DNA of 64,000 nt from Tribonema minus (GCA_017506865.1 JAFCMP010000529.1:1-64000); one strand, 5' to 3'; positions 12,201 through 24,640 are shown, counted from the first letter of the stretch. Made by a program: numbers and translations. The notes: generated by a model from the letters alone, not told the origin.

Positions 12201-15200
12201 GCCCACGGCCCCGGGCCGCGCGTACAGCGCGCCGGCGCTTTATACTTGAAGTACTGCCTACTTCAATACTTTCAATGACTGCAATTGCCTACTTCAACCT
12301 CATTAACGACGCCCGTACCTCCTCCCCCACGCGTATGAGCGCGTGGTAGCGCACGCCCACGGTCCCTGGCCGCGCGTACAGCGCCCCTGCGCTTTATACT
12401 TCAAGTACTGCCTACTTCAACACTTTTGTACACTCTGTACAGACTGTACCTCCTCCCCCACGCGTATGAGCGCGTGGTAGCGCACGCCCACAGTCCCCGG
12501 CCGCGCGTACAGCGCCCCTGCGCGCGCGGCGCGCGGCGGCCACAGCGCAAATGCCCCGTGGATGGTGAGCGGCAGCATGGGCCACCGCAGCTGCTGCGCG
12601 AGGTGGAAGGCGCCCTTCTTGAAGGGCCGCAGCTGCCCCGTGCGGCTGCGCGTCCCCTCCGGCGAGACCGCGAGCGAGTAGCCCACCCTGCGGGGGGCGC
12701 GCGCGTGCGGTGGGGGTAGGTATGCATGTGAGTGGGTGTGAAGAGAGGCGTTTTGGGTTAGGGTTCGTTCTAACCCTAGTCCTAGTCCACAGAGGCGCGC
12801 GGGGGGGGGGGGGGAGGGGGGGGGGGGTATGCATGTGAGTGCGAGTGAAGAGAGGCGTACCGGCCGGTTTGATTTGGAGTCCGTGTCACTGCCCGAGAGA
12901 CCTTGCGGCGCGCGCGTGTGCGGGGGTGCCACTTTCTCATGAAAACACGAGTACATCGATAACACGGCCTATGTGCGTGCGCGACGGCGTGTGAAGAAAG
13001 GCGTACCGGCCGGTGTGATGTGGAGTCCGTGTGTCGCTGCGGAGGTGCTTGAAATGCAGTTGAGCATAGCATGTGCTTCCATTTCATTTAAGCACGGCAC
13101 GGTCTACAGTACTGCTGTAGATGCCAGGTGTGTGCATGCGTTGCACACGAGAGCGTGGCACAGTGCGATGCCTGCCGCCGATGCCAGCGAGCGGGCACTG
13201 ATACGCACGGCATACAGGTACTTCAACAACGACGCATGCAACGACTTGCGGTGGGAGGTGGCACTCAAGTTCATAACCCGTCACGACGTTGTACCTCCGC
13301 ACCCTACGTACAGCTCATCCGCACCACACGGCTAGCGAAGCAGCCAGCAAGTGGCGCTCGCTGCACACATGCGTTTATGTACTTCTATATATGCTGCACA
13401 CATGCGTTCATGTACTTCTATATACATGTAGAGAGCACCACCATACATGATGTCCAAAGGCAACGAATCAGAAGATCGTAGAGCTCTAGGTGACAAGGTG
13501 TGGTTAGCCGCAAATGCTTTCCACCAATGACTGTGGTCGCTGCTGCTGCGGCAATCGGCCGCGAGCCAAACACAGATATATAGAGAGAGTGCACCACCGC
13601 CATACACGAGCGTTCTATTTGACGGCTAACCACACCTTGTCACCTGAAGCTCTACGATCTTTTGATTCGTTTTCATACACAATGTCCAATGCGCGCGACA
13701 GCCTCTTCTACCTTTGGCACTCCTCCTCGGCCGCTGCACGTGCACTTGTTTACACATGATGCAGAGAGCACCATTGACGGTATCCAACGTGCGTAAGAGC
13801 CTGAACCTTCAGCACATGTGCGTGAGATACTGTACCTTTGGCACTCCTCCCCTGCCGCAGTCATCGATGCCACCGCAGCGTCCCGCCGGCTCCTGTCGAT
13901 GGGCACGCACCCAAACGCCATCGCCAGCCACCCCAGGTACGGCACAGCAAAGATGGAGTGCTGCACGAGTCACGGCAAGTGGCGTCCCAGCGCGCGGCGG
14001 CGATGGAGGAGCGTTTGATGCACAGTCTGAACTTCAAGTGCAGCAGTGAAGTGACGGGCCTAATTTACGCCAGCCGCCCCAGGTATGGCACAGCAAAGAT
14101 GGAGTGCTGCGCGAGTCACGGCAAGCGGCGTCTCAGCGCCCGGCAATGCTGGAGGGAGCGCGTTGATGCATGGTCTGAACTTCAAGTGCAACAGGGGGGA
14201 GTGATGTGCCCTAACTTCACTCCAGCGTGGCCTGGCGGCCCACCGATGTGTGGCCTGAACTTCAAGTTCAGAAGTGGAGTGACGTGCCTACTTTCCAGTC
14301 TGCGGCGCCATCGCACATCAACCCGAGGGTTTACGCGGCGCTGTCACAATATTGAGGTCCCGTGCAGTGGCGAAGGCGGCATGAAGTAGAGGGCAGCAGC
14401 GCGTGGCGCGTCTGCTGCGGGGGGCGGGGTTGCCATGCGGCGACACGCGTACTTGCCTACATACCGTACCCAGAGCTAGTACGCATGGGCGGACCTTGCA
14501 GCGGAGTTCGGTCCTAATTTGAGAAAGACGAAGGTGACCATATGGGAACAAGGTGATCCCAGGGTGAACCAGCGGAAGGGCCCTTCCGGGGTCGCAACGC
14601 AGTGACACATGTACAGAGCACGCTTACATACATGTACCACACCGAGGGCTATTACGCATGCATGAACCTTGCAGCACCGTTCGGTCCTATTTTGAGAAAG
14701 GCGCGACGGTGACCACGCGGGAAAACGGGGTGATTGGAGGATGCACCAGCGGAAGGGCCCTTCCGAGGCTGCTGGTGTCTAGCAGACTGCAGTGGCCAAC
14801 TATGCACCGTTCGCATACCACGTTGTGTGTGCTGCACATCATGGCCATCACGCATGCAACTGAGCTGCAGTTACATCGGTGCAACTGCATACCTCACAGT
14901 TGCATTAGTGTAACTGCGCGCGCGTTAGTGACAGTTGAGTTGGTTGGTGGAATTGCGCAGTTACGTTGAGGTAACTGCGCATGGATGCAGTACAACTGCG
15001 TACCTTGACGATGGCCCTGAACCCGCATGGATGCGCCGATAGCATAATGAGTGGATCCAGGTTGCTGGCGAAGGCGAATAAGGCGAATGGGGGTCAAACA
15101 AGGGGAACAGGTGAACACGTATTCCAGGTGAAATGCGAGAAGGTCCGCTGTTGGTTGGTTGCGGCGATGGACCCTGGCGCACTGAGTCATGGGCAAAAAG

Positions 15201-18200
15201 GGTACTGCTACAGCCACACTTGAACGCGCACAGCAGTGTCTTCTCAAAGAGCCCAATAATGTTCACCGGGCCACGCCCCACTTGTTGGCGAAGTCCATTC
15301 CCCAAATCCAGCGTATTGAATGAGGAGTAGCCGTGTGAGTGGAGCGGGTGAGCAAACCTCACTTCCCTGGGCCAGCGGGCGTTCCGCTTGTTGTGTTATA
15401 ATCCAGTGGCAGAGCGTTCATCCAACAGCATTGAAAGCTGTTGAAGCATATAATAGTTGCACGGTTACGGCAGTTACATTTGTCAGGGGCACTTCAACGC
15501 ATTCACTATCAAAAGCACATGGCTGGCGTCGGCCTTCTGTATTGTTCACCTTGGTATCTACCTCTGGGGGTGAACAGTGACAGGCTACATGGGGCAGCTC
15601 GCTATGTTGCCTCGAAAACCACCAAGCACGTGCTGCCGTGCAGATGTGTCTTGACTCATCACTGATTCATCACTGATTCGCCACAAGTCATGCTATGTCG
15701 CTTGCAATGATGCAACGCAATAGCAGCAGGCGCTGCAGCACCACTATTGTTGAATGCAAGTGCTTTTGCAAAGCAACACGTTGAACATTATAGCGATGCT
15801 CAGAACGTACTACGTGCCCACATACATAATCAACAGTGTTATTGAATCAACAATGTCATTGACATCGAGACAAGGTTCCCTGCCCTCCATCCCGCTCCAG
15901 TCAACTCTGTCTTGAGCTTATGCAAGGGGCGTGTCCCAACCAGCTCCAGTCAACTCTTGCTTGTATTGAGCTTACAAATGCATGGGGCATATGCCAACAC
16001 GATCAGTGCCAGCATGTTCAGTACGTGTGGTAAGGTCTTGCTACGTTGAAGCGTTGCACACACTGGCAGTGACCACTTTGCCCCCGTACTGAAGTATTTT
16101 TGAAAGTATTTCAAAGTATTGGTTTGAATACTTCAGTGTGGGGCACACATGTCAACATAGCAAGATCGTTGATAAAAAAACTTCAGTATGGGGCACACGT
16201 CAAAGTGGTCACTGCCAGTGTGTGCAACTCTCCAACGTAGCAAGACTTTGCCATACATATTTTGCGGCAGCTAGCAGGCTCTGCAACGTCGCTGGTGTTG
16301 ACAGCATGTGGGTATTTGATGTGCATGGAAGCATATTGACTGCTCCTGGTTGGCCCATAGCCGGGTGGCACTGAAATTTCCGCATAGCTTCCAGCCAACT
16401 CCATGTGAGGTTCGTCTGTTCACCCCTGTCCTTACCTGCAAGTGTAAGCTCAAGTATAAAACTGCTCTTGAACAGCTTCAAGTACTGACATGTCCCATCT
16501 AACACAAGAAACCTCCACCGTTACACGCAACTGTCACCTCCATTCTCACCTGGCATGCGTGAACATGATCAGCGCCGGCTTTTGAAACCGCTCCTTGAAC
16601 TCCCCCCCCCTCCCCTCCACCCGCACCCGCACCCCCGTCACCAGCAGCATCCACTGAGCGAGGATGCGCTTCGCACCAGTGCTCAGCCGTGGAAAAGGAG
16701 GCCCTAGGCCTAGGGCTATGATCTCTGACTCCAGCTTGGTGAGCAGCACCAGCGGGACAGCCACGCTCATACCGAGGGTCTGAGAGCACGCACGCAGTGT
16801 AATGGGCAAGGACTTTAGGTTGGGAGGTCACACGGTTGAAGTTGATCATCATCACGAATCATGATGCACCTGGGTTTGAAGTATGAGGCCCCTTAAGTCA
16901 CTGTCGGCATGCTGGTTTGTAGCACTGTGAAGTGACTGCAATGATGCCAGCCAGCAATTACTCCACTCGTGAGTTGGTGCGTAAACGGCTCACAAACAAG
17001 AGCAGCCGCCCCTTGCGGAGCATCGCAGGGGTGACGTGCCTTAACTGAGTGTACTTTTTAAGAGTGCAAGACTTCAACTACAGGTACTTCCATGGCGCTC
17101 TTGTACACGCCCAGGCGCACAAGCTTCCCTGCTCAAAACCTGAAAAACCAGTGCAACATTGAACGATCTGCGCGCAGCACTGGCACAGAATCAACAAAAT
17201 ATGCACGCAGCAAACGGCATACGTTACACACCCGCCAGCTTACAGAAATGCGCAAAAATGACAGTTTTAGAAGCAACCGCGCAGCTGCGAACTTACGATG
17301 AACAGAGCCACCACGCACAGTCCCCTGAACAGAGCATCGACCGTTATGATGCATCGCCAGACCGCTGCCAGTGCGCCAGACCCTTTCGCAAACCCCGATG
17401 CTGGCTGCAGGCACGAATTGGAGTCAAGGCGGCGGCAGCACATGTTGGGGTATGAGTGTAAGGACTCTTCTGCAGTGTAGGCTGCAACTCTCTGCTCATT
17501 CTCTAAATCGCGCAGCGCACTGGGAATGAAGATGGGCTCGATGAAATGAATGGATGCATTGCCTGATGAGGTCACATAGTTCGGCCTCCCAGAAGTGAGC
17601 TGATTGAGGCTGCGATCAATGGTTGCCATACTGGTCCAACGCTGCATTTGCACGAAAGCCTTCACATCCAACAGTCTGCTGATACGAACCAAGGTGCCAA
17701 ATTGCCGCGACATGCACTGCTGCGCTGCATTGACATGATCTGAGGGTGTAATGTTCACTGTGCCTCTGGTGATGACACCTGATAGAGGCGAGCAGGCAAA
17801 GCGCATACATAGGTTATAATTAAGCTTGTATCAATGAAACTTGAGACATGTGCCATACATACAAAAATTGACACGAATAACTGATTGACGCTCAGCCGGT
17901 CAAGGACGCATGTGAGAGTTTATTCTGTGCCATACCTGTATAGATAGCTCCTTGTCCAGTGCCTTTGCTGTTGCGAGCACCTGCTGAAGCCTGTCTACAT
18001 TGCCACCTGACCAGCAGCGCACCACAGCAAGCCAGCAGCTGAGATGTCGTCATATCATACCATGCGGGAGGTGACACCTGGCTGTTGCCGACAAAGCAGG
18101 GACCCAAGTGGGGGGCTGATTCTTACTTGTGATGGGCACAGGTGAGGCTGTTAAGCAATGTGAGAATGTGGCGACCACACAATTTATGTACAGTTCGCAC

Positions 18201-18989
18201 ACCAGCAGCACAACCTTGCAAGAATCAGTCAAAGAGTGAGCTGGACCACCGGAAAGCCGTTTACTCGCAGATGTAAGCGCTGGCACATGGAGACCGCAGT
18301 CAGGCCTACGCAACAGCTGCTCTCAAAGTAGACGAGCAGCCATCACTACGTTGAGGTCAATGAAACAAGCTCATTGAGTACACCATTTGCACAAACGAAC
18401 CAAGAAAGTCGACTGACCTGAAGCGGATGTCTGCTGCGCAACAGCCAGCGCTTCCTGCAGCTCTGTTATGACAACGTCTAGATCTCTGTACAACGCCCTC
18501 CGTGCCCTGTCGTCTGCTTCAGGCGTCAATGCCTGTGCCGGCAGGCTCGTCGTCTTGGACCTGAGCTCCAGCAATTGCGATGACCACGGCTCCAGCGTTG
18601 GGTGATGCCCATTGGCATGCCCATTGCTGCTGAAAGAAGGGAGAAGCGGTCATCAGCGGCAAGGCGGTACAGCTGTGCCGGCACCGTCACAGCACTGCGC
18701 GCTTGACACAACGCACCCCACGCCGCTCGCGCGTCGTGGCTGCGTGTGCGAGTATTTTGCTTACCTGGGCATCGGAAACTGTGATTGACACAGGGTTCAG
18801 TACGTGTAGGGGCTGCCCGACCCCTGAACGCTCCTGTCGTGCCCAGCCGCTGCGGATTGCCAGAGCTACTGAGGGTGCCAAGTTGCAAGCGTTCCTTTCC
18901 AACTTTAAAAAAAAAATTAAAAAAAGTAGGCATGTCACCGTCTCGATCGTAGCCGCTTTTGGCCGGCATTGGCTCCCCATCATGTACAT
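9269..18989 (-). CDS. PlsC-family acyltransferase (1-acyl-sn-glycerol-3-phosphate acyltransferase-like), multi-exon
   Basis: Probable role: acylates lysophosphatidate to phosphatidate in a membrane. Exons with consistent phases, in transcript order: 17297 (end of a TM exon), 16779-16550, 15064-15004, 13960-13836, 12687-12450, 10806-10552, 9376-9269. Motif I is HASNLD (H-X4-D), formed across an exon junction; motif II is GCVPIDRSRR; motif III is SPEGTRSRTG followed by PFKKGAFHLA; then LPLTIHGAF. A TM segment (ALFRGLCVVALFI + TLGMSVAVPLVLL) precedes the domain, and two more lie in the last two exons. Upstream exons 18629-18418, 18006-17936 and about 17800-17297 add an unusually long, largely soluble N-terminal part. 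A first exon 18989-18765 is likely but its phase needs a small extra exon, and the 17936/17800 junction also does not fit in phase. Two large echo arrays lie in its introns. Divergent from the zinc-finger gene at 19059. Confidence 0.88.
10045..10551 (-). repeat. Exon-end echo array after acyltransferase exon 10806-10552
   Basis: In transcript sense the exon ends ...GGTCTGAGCGGCGGGCAG|GTGCGTCG. Just downstream, near 10406-10460, 10291-10340, 10158-10220 and 10045-10085, lie copies of the same end (GGCGCTGGG..TGAGCGGCGGGCAG|GTGCGTCGCC) with the adjoining intron, including AACTTCAACATGCATTTG. Spacing is about 110-145 bp. The donor dinucleotide is kept in most copies. The copy nearest the exon is best preserved and the farthest is the most decayed. 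Confidence 0.88.
11340..12449 (-). repeat. Exon-end echo array after acyltransferase exon 12687-12450 (7-8 copies)
   Basis: The exon ends by coding RPGTVGVRYHALIRVGEE, then |GTACAG. Copies of the last 60-75 coding bases plus donor recur at about 12318-12396, 12165-12240, 12029-12105, 11882-11950, 11727-11805, 11580-11655, 11463-11530 and, weakly, 11345-11420. Spacing is about 115-155 bp. GAGGAG|GT or GGAG|GT is retained in most copies; the copy near 11885 has lost one G. Between copies lies a common intronic spacer with a CTTCAA-rich core. It would be called a minisatellite if the exon were not recognised. Confidence 0.9.
13440..13690. repeat. Two inverted copies of a dispersed repeat
   Basis: A unit reading CTAACCACACCTTGTCACCT..AGCTCTACGATCTTCTGATTCG occurs here twice in opposite orientation (about 13455-13560 and 13615-13675). 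Its relatives are near 21785-21842, 25484-25572 and 54244-54385, some extended by a part reading TTTGACTCGTGGCCAATTGC..TGGTGGAAGGCACTTGC. Five loci in 64 kb, always in intron or spacer, suggest a short mobile element. I found no coding capacity and no clear tRNA promoter boxes. Confidence 0.7.
14060..14140 (-). repeat. Acceptor-side echo upstream of acyltransferase exon 13960-13836
   Basis: About 146 bp upstream (in transcript sense) of the real exon start lies a copy of its acceptor and first 40 coding bases: CGCAG|CACTCCATCTTTGC, coding HSIFAVPYLGRLA and then a stop. The shared stretch also covers about 40 bp of intron before the acceptor. It is the mirror image of the donor-side arrays: a copied exon start placed 5' of the exon. 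Confidence 0.82.
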
Positions 18990-19058
18990 GCGGCATACCG
19001 AGGGCGTTGCAGCTGGCGGGGGCTAGTGCGCACACAATCCATTCATTTACGGACACAG
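18990..19058. promoter_or_regulatory. Putative bidirectional promoter between divergent genes
   Basis: Only about 70 bp separates the candidate first ATG of the acyltransferase gene (minus) from the ATG of the plastid zinc-finger gene (plus). No TATA box or other core element is obvious. The claim rests on the divergent arrangement alone, and the minus-strand start is itself uncertain. Confidence 0.35.
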
Positions 19059-22000
19059 ATGCTGGGCCTGGGCGTACGAGCGAGCTTCGTGGCGCTGCTG
19101 TTCCTAACTCGTGTCGCACAAGCCTTTGTCCAGAATGGGAGCCTGGTGTCCACTGGAGCTGCTAAACGAGGCATGAGCCGAGGTACGAGAAGCAGTAAAT
19201 CTGTCTTGTGTGCTTTGGCTGCAGAATCTGCTGCCGCAGTAAGCGCGTGATGTGCTTGCCTGCATTTCGGCGACATTGAAGTAAGAGCGGGTGTGTGTGC
19301 TCATGTTTGTCGCGCAGGAAGCGCAGGGCGCTGCCGCATGCGGCTGGATCTCCTCCCTCACATTCCCATCGGAGCTGTGACCGAGGCAAGTGCATTTAAT
19401 GAATTGTTGCTCTAGCGCGCGAGTACAGTTCGTGTATGAGTCGAGACCCCCCTCCTCGGTGTTGCTTAGCCTTCAACTGTAGCTATCACGACGCCGCTCG
19501 GTGTTGATGTCCTTTTACCGTATATTACGCGTGTCGTCAGACTTTGATGCTGCTCACTTGAGCTGTGCTTGCTCTGTGATTCCGTTTTATCCAGCTTGGT
19601 GTGCCTAGCTCGCTGGTGATTATCGTGATGGCAGCACGACAAGTTAGCTAGCCATAGTGTGCTGAAAGTGACGCATCTGAGTCAAGCCACCACCTGTGCT
19701 GAAGGTGACGCATCTGATTCAGACCACTAACTCAAATTAATTGACGACGGCACAGGTTCCTATGCTATAGCTTGACTTGTGTACGACGACACGTGATGTG
19801 ACACACTGTCACAGCTGCAGCTGCTGAGCCACGTTGCGCTGCGTTGACCGACTTCTATTGGGATCAGGCGGCGCGTGCGATGGCGAATGCGAGCGGCGCA
19901 CACGTGGGGCTTAGCTCCACAGAGCACGTGTCGGCGGGCATATTGGGGGGGAGCGTGGGCGTGATTGGCACGTTGCTGGGGATTGAATGGAAAAAGTACA
20001 ATGTGAGGCAGGCGAGCGAGGTGAGTGTTGTTCATGGAAACAAATAAAAAGATCCTACACCCACGGGCGGCTCTACGACACCTGCACAATGTCTTCCTAT
20101 AGACACTTGCGTTTTGTGGTGCGTGAATAACGGCGCTGTGGATGCTGACGCGCCCAAGGCGCACAGTTTGGCCAGACATCATCATCGAGCAGCTTTCAGC
20201 TGAATGATTTGGCAGATGTTTTTTTCAGTCGTATTATAGACCTCTGTCAGCCTTCTGTCATGCTGTCGTCACAGCCTCAGCGTGCATGCCCTCGGGGTCA
20301 TACAGACCGAGGCTGCAGTCACTTTTGAACATGACGCTGAATGCACTGCCCTGCGCTCTCTCGACGTGCATGTATCTATGCCAACTCACAAGTGACCTGG
20401 CCTTGCGCACTGCTGTACTGCGGTCATGCAAGTTTGAAGTTAACGCCATGTGTACAAAATTCATGCATCAATACTCTCACACGCCTTTTGGAATCAGGCA
20501 GTCAATCAGGCAATTGGGGCATGTAGTTCAATGCTAAGGCCTTGAAAAATGGGTCTCTTGCTTCTTTGTCGATGAGCATGAACGTGAATGGCTCAGCACA
20601 TGACAAGTGCTGGAGTCAAGCTGGCTTTGACTGCATGAGTGGCGTGGTGACATGTCACTGCTGGTCGCTCGTGGTCGTTGACATGCGGTGGCGGTCCTCA
20701 GTGTTGCCGAAGAATGAACATGCTGCTGCCTAACCCTAACCCTAACCTGTGTATGCAGCCAGTCTCACAAGACAAGAAGCATGCAATTCAATGTACACAT
20801 TCAATGTCGAGTGGTGCACAGGCTATGGTGATGTAGTGTCATCTGGTTCAAGTGACATAGGCCCACAATACGAAATGTTGCAATCGCAGGAAGCAGCGAA
20901 CATAGGCGTGGTGGGTACCAGCGCTGTTCCCATCAGAACATGCGTATGTGTGTGTGTGAGCAAAAACATGCATCCGCGCGCGTGTGCCTCCTGGACAGAG
21001 AGCTTATTGCTTCGGACGTGACAAGCTGATCGTGAAATTTGTGGGTTGTCGCGTGTGACATGTAGCTGCGCAGCACCATTTTTCATGCAATTGGCAAGCC
21101 TCTCCACACAGTTTCCCAACACCGAGATATCATGCATGTTCAGCAGGCACTTTACTTGGCCGGTACTCCAGAACAAAGACGTTATCACCCTCACCTCTGC
21201 GTCGCATGATGGAGAGTCACATTCAACTGGCACAGTTGAAGTTTATGGCGGCCACGTGCTGACTGCACAGCGCTCGCTGCCCGCTACCCTTGTGCCTGGT
21301 CTGCAGTGCTGCTACTGCCGGGGGTCGGGGCACCTGGTATGTGGGCAGTGCCTGGGGACTGGCGAGCTGACGCTGGTCAATGCCGTTACAAACAAATCCA
21401 TCAGCCTGGGGTGCCCGACATGCAGGTGCGCGCTGCGCTGAGCATATGTAAATGCAACGTTTGATCAAAGGAAGTGGTCAAACAGGCTGCTGGAAGTGCG
21501 TTTGCAGATGGTGTGAGAAGGCCAGAGGGCTGCATGCATGCGATGCATTCACTGTTGTATGGTACTCCTTTACCCTCACCCTCACCCAAGACTGAGGCAA
21601 TAAGCGAGCTGATATCCACTAGCCTGCTGCTGTACACCGTCAGACACGTAGACAGCAGGGTGGTAACTGCAACAGAGGCCCGACACCAATTGTGTGATGC
21701 TGGAAGTGATTGTGCCGCAGTCTGTCCGTTGGCAAGTGTAACTGCCACAACCGCCAGGCGTCACGGCAAAATGAGAGGAAGGCACTGGCGGCTAACCACG
21801 CCTTGTCACCTAGAGCTCTACGATCTTCTGAATCGTTTCCACGTAACGGCCACCATGCTCCAACGCTGACCATGTGTACTTCATGTAACATCTGACCCGT
21901 AATAGTGGTTGGACGGGCTGCCCGAAGCGCGTGTGCAGATGGTGACAAGGCCTGAGGGTTAACATCACCATTACGTCTACAATTCTATGATGATCCTGTT

Positions 22001-22569
22001 TTACTCCATCTGCATGCACTGACCAATTTGTGCAGTGGTAACACACCAGCCTGGCGTTCTCGACGTGAGAGCAGACCTGCTGCAAGCATGTCCACTCTGT
22101 GGCCGAGAACCACTTGCTCACTTCCCACTGTGCTGCGCGTATGCTGCGTGAGGCTCACGGCTGGAGACCGGACGCTCTTATGTGGTGTTACGAAGCTCGC
22201 ATGAATGACATGTCGCCAAGGCAGCGGGAGCGTGAAGCGCTTTGCCGAGAAGCAACCACCAAGTGCCTTTTTCGTAGAGCATGAACTCTGCTACTTGCCT
22301 CAGTGCCCCGGCATGAGGCACCGCTCCTGCATGCATGCAGCATGACGCTTGAACAGGCGATGTTCAACTTGAAGTTTGCACGGCAGACCTCCTCATCATC
22401 CCTCCCCCCCATCCCCTCGCTGCTCTCCCCCCCCCCCCCCCACCACAGCGGCATGACGTACATCACGTGCATCAACTGCAAGGGCGACGGCCGCAGCGTG
22501 CCCAACTTCCTCAACCGCAAGACCTCGCGGGACCCGGAGGACGAGCTGGAGGAGATCGGCATGGGTTGA
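19059..22569 (+). CDS. Plastid-targeted DnaJ-type (CXXCXGXG) zinc-finger protein
   Basis: Exon 1 starts at 19059 and encodes a bipartite plastid leader: a hydrophobic signal peptide ending VAQA|FVQ, then a Ser/Thr/Arg-rich stretch. Exon 1 may end at 19238 (joining 19829) or at 19182 (joining 19815); both are in phase. The next exon runs to 20020 and carries one TM helix (AGILGGSVGVIGTLLGIE). Exons 21271-21425 and 22449-22569 give four Cys pairs: CCYCRGSG, CGQCLGTG, CPTCSG, CINCKGDG, then the end ...EDELEEIGMG. One TM helix plus a DnaJ-like Cys-rich end resembles ORANGE-type and other plastid thiol chaperones, which act on plastid protein folding. The specific orthologue is not certain. Length would be about 200-215 residues. 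Confidence 0.8.
20728..20746. repeat. Interstitial telomere-like repeat (CCCTAA)
   Basis: About three units of TAACCC inside an intron of the zinc-finger gene. It is the smallest of several TTAGGG-type tracts in the window. Confidence 0.75.
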
Positions 22570-24640
22570 GGTTGGAAGTTCAACCTCTGGGTTGGGCCTT
22601 GTGCCGCGGTGCCCTTCCTGCTTCCAACCTGTACTTGCCGTTTGGGGCTGACACGGTGGCGCCTGTATAGTACGTGTGTGGGCAACGATGGCCACAAAGA
22701 GGTGCACAGCAGCGTGCCCGGTGAGGGGTGGATCCTTCTCTGGGGATTGGGCGCTCTTAAAGGCAGACAGGCCTGGGGAGGGGGGGGGGGGGGTTGAAAC
22801 ACTCCCACACGCGTGTACAGCAGTCTTTAGCTCGGTGTCGCTGCACTGCTGGTGGCACGCCGAGAGTTCACGCTTACTTGAAGAATAGGCGATGGTATTA
22901 TTACAGCAACCATACCTGCCCTAGTATCTTACCCTTTGCTTGCGCGGGGAGAAGTGACGCTCCGGTCGGTGTATCCTACATAGATCCTAGAGCAGCACTT
23001 TCGGCGACTGCTGCGCAGCAGCATCTCTGTTCACTGCGTTGTGCTGCAGCCTGTCCATGATGTGCAATGCGCTGCCATGTGCGTGTTCATGAATTAATGT
23101 CGTGGTAGGAACGTGCTGCTTGCGAGGAAGCCGTGCCATTGCGAACGCCGCAGTGCACATGAGCTTGTGCATTGATGTAATTGGCCCAAGACTATGTGCT
23201 TGCAAATTGTTCTCAGTTAAGACGCAGAAGTTTGCACCTGCAAGACCTGAATGTGGAGCCTTGGAGCACCATGACATAGCACATATGTTGTGAACCAACT
23301 TTATTGAAGATATGGTTAGGCGCCGTCTGCACGTGGTGTGGCATAGGTTTACGCAATTGTCTAGATTATCTGACAGTAATGTGGGCACAAATTACAACCA
23401 ACCAAATTCTCCAAACAACAGCATGTGAGCAGATTACTGCAGAACCGAGGGCAGCCCAATTCTGTGGACGATAACACGTGAGCAAATTACATAATTTGCT
23501 AAAAGCGGCCAGGCATGTTAGCACCGCTTCAACCAGGTGCGCGGACGATGGTTCATTTCACGTGCAGCATGCAAAAGCGCTTAAAAGCAGCTGAGACATT
23601 GCCTTAAAATGTGGTGACCAGTACACCAAGCAGGAGCGTCACATGCATGCAAATTGCAACGGCCAGCAGCGCGCGCGAGACTGCTTTACTGAGGGTTTAT
23701 TCAGATCTGCTGCACTGCCGCCCGCGCGGCGGACCAGAGTGCAGCGCTCAGAAAGTGCACTCCTTTACACTGCAAATAGCAGCATATGTCTGTTTGCACA
23801 GATGCGTATCTACAGCTTTACCCTTGGACCCAATGTTCACTTGGGGGAGCTTAGTTTTCTTGAAAAAAATTGCCGCCCCTGATACGTCGCTGCGGAGGAG
23901 GCGATGCAGCCAAAACTGCAAATGGCGCAGAGAAGATGCGCACTGTGTTCCCTTTTTTGTGCTCAGTTTACGTAGCCGAGGGCTTGGGTATCTGAAATGT
24001 GCCAAACAGGCAGACTCAAGACTCATTGCCCGAGTCGTCTGGGCTGAGGCGCGTGCTTGAGTCTTGGGTGGACACGCCAGTGTTGGACAGGACCAGCCGC
24101 TGCACACTGCAACATCACGTCAAGCGAGGGCAGCGGGGTGAAGCGGCGTTGAGCGACATTTGGCTGGCACAGCGGCACTGTTATCATCCATCAGGCCTTG
24201 TGAGGCTCTGTGCACTGGTGATGCCAGGTGGCAGCGACGTGCTTTGCCGACACTTGCATTCATTGTGGCACTGAGATGAACTGAGCGAAGTTTTGATCTA
24301 TGGGTGCCGCACTGGTCACGTGCCGACTGCAACACCGTCGTGCTACGCAGTGGCATCGCGTTTGGTGCCGCATTGCTGTGTGTAGCCGCAGCACAAGCTG
24401 AACATCCAATACGTCTACACAGCTGCTGCACATATGAACACCCGCGCATGTGAAGCAGAGCTTCGGCGTGAGTGGACATATGTGTTGCGAGGTACAACAC
24501 AAAGAGCACTTGACAAGCACCTCATGTATACTGAAACGGCATGGGCAGTTACTGTGCGCGACTACTTTTCCGCCTGTCCCCCAAAGTTAAGCCCATGCGA
24601 GTAGCAAAGCTCACTGAGATCAACTATCTAACTTCAACAT
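22570..24640. other. No gene recognised
   Basis: Spacer downstream of the zinc-finger gene. A plus-strand open frame at 23611-24060 has mixed composition and no motif I know. Homopolymer C and G runs occur at 22429 and 22778. I see nothing else that can be supported. Confidence 0.4.

Noticed and set aside
11340..12449. CRISPR-like or plain minisatellite array
   Set aside because: Units are degenerate and match the end of an adjacent coding exon with its splice donor; no cas genes, and the context is eukaryotic.
15385..15460. tRNA-like A-box (CCAGTGGCAGAGCG)
   Set aside because: No matching B-box or foldable cloverleaf follows.
18526..19119. A 197-codon minus-strand frame across the divergent promoter
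   Set aside because: It overlaps the leader exon of the plus-strand zinc-finger gene, and its frame does not fit the next acyltransferase exons.
19318..19380. Extra exon of the zinc-finger gene after CGCGCAG
   Set aside because: It is in phase with exon 1 but runs into TGA at 19378, which would end the protein before its zinc finger.
22060..22145. Retrotransposon-like zinc knuckle (CPLCGREPLAHFPLC) in one frame
   Set aside because: Resembles the CCHC knuckle of the LINE endonuclease, but no flanking endonuclease or RT motif is present and a stop follows at once. It sits in an intron of the zinc-finger gene.
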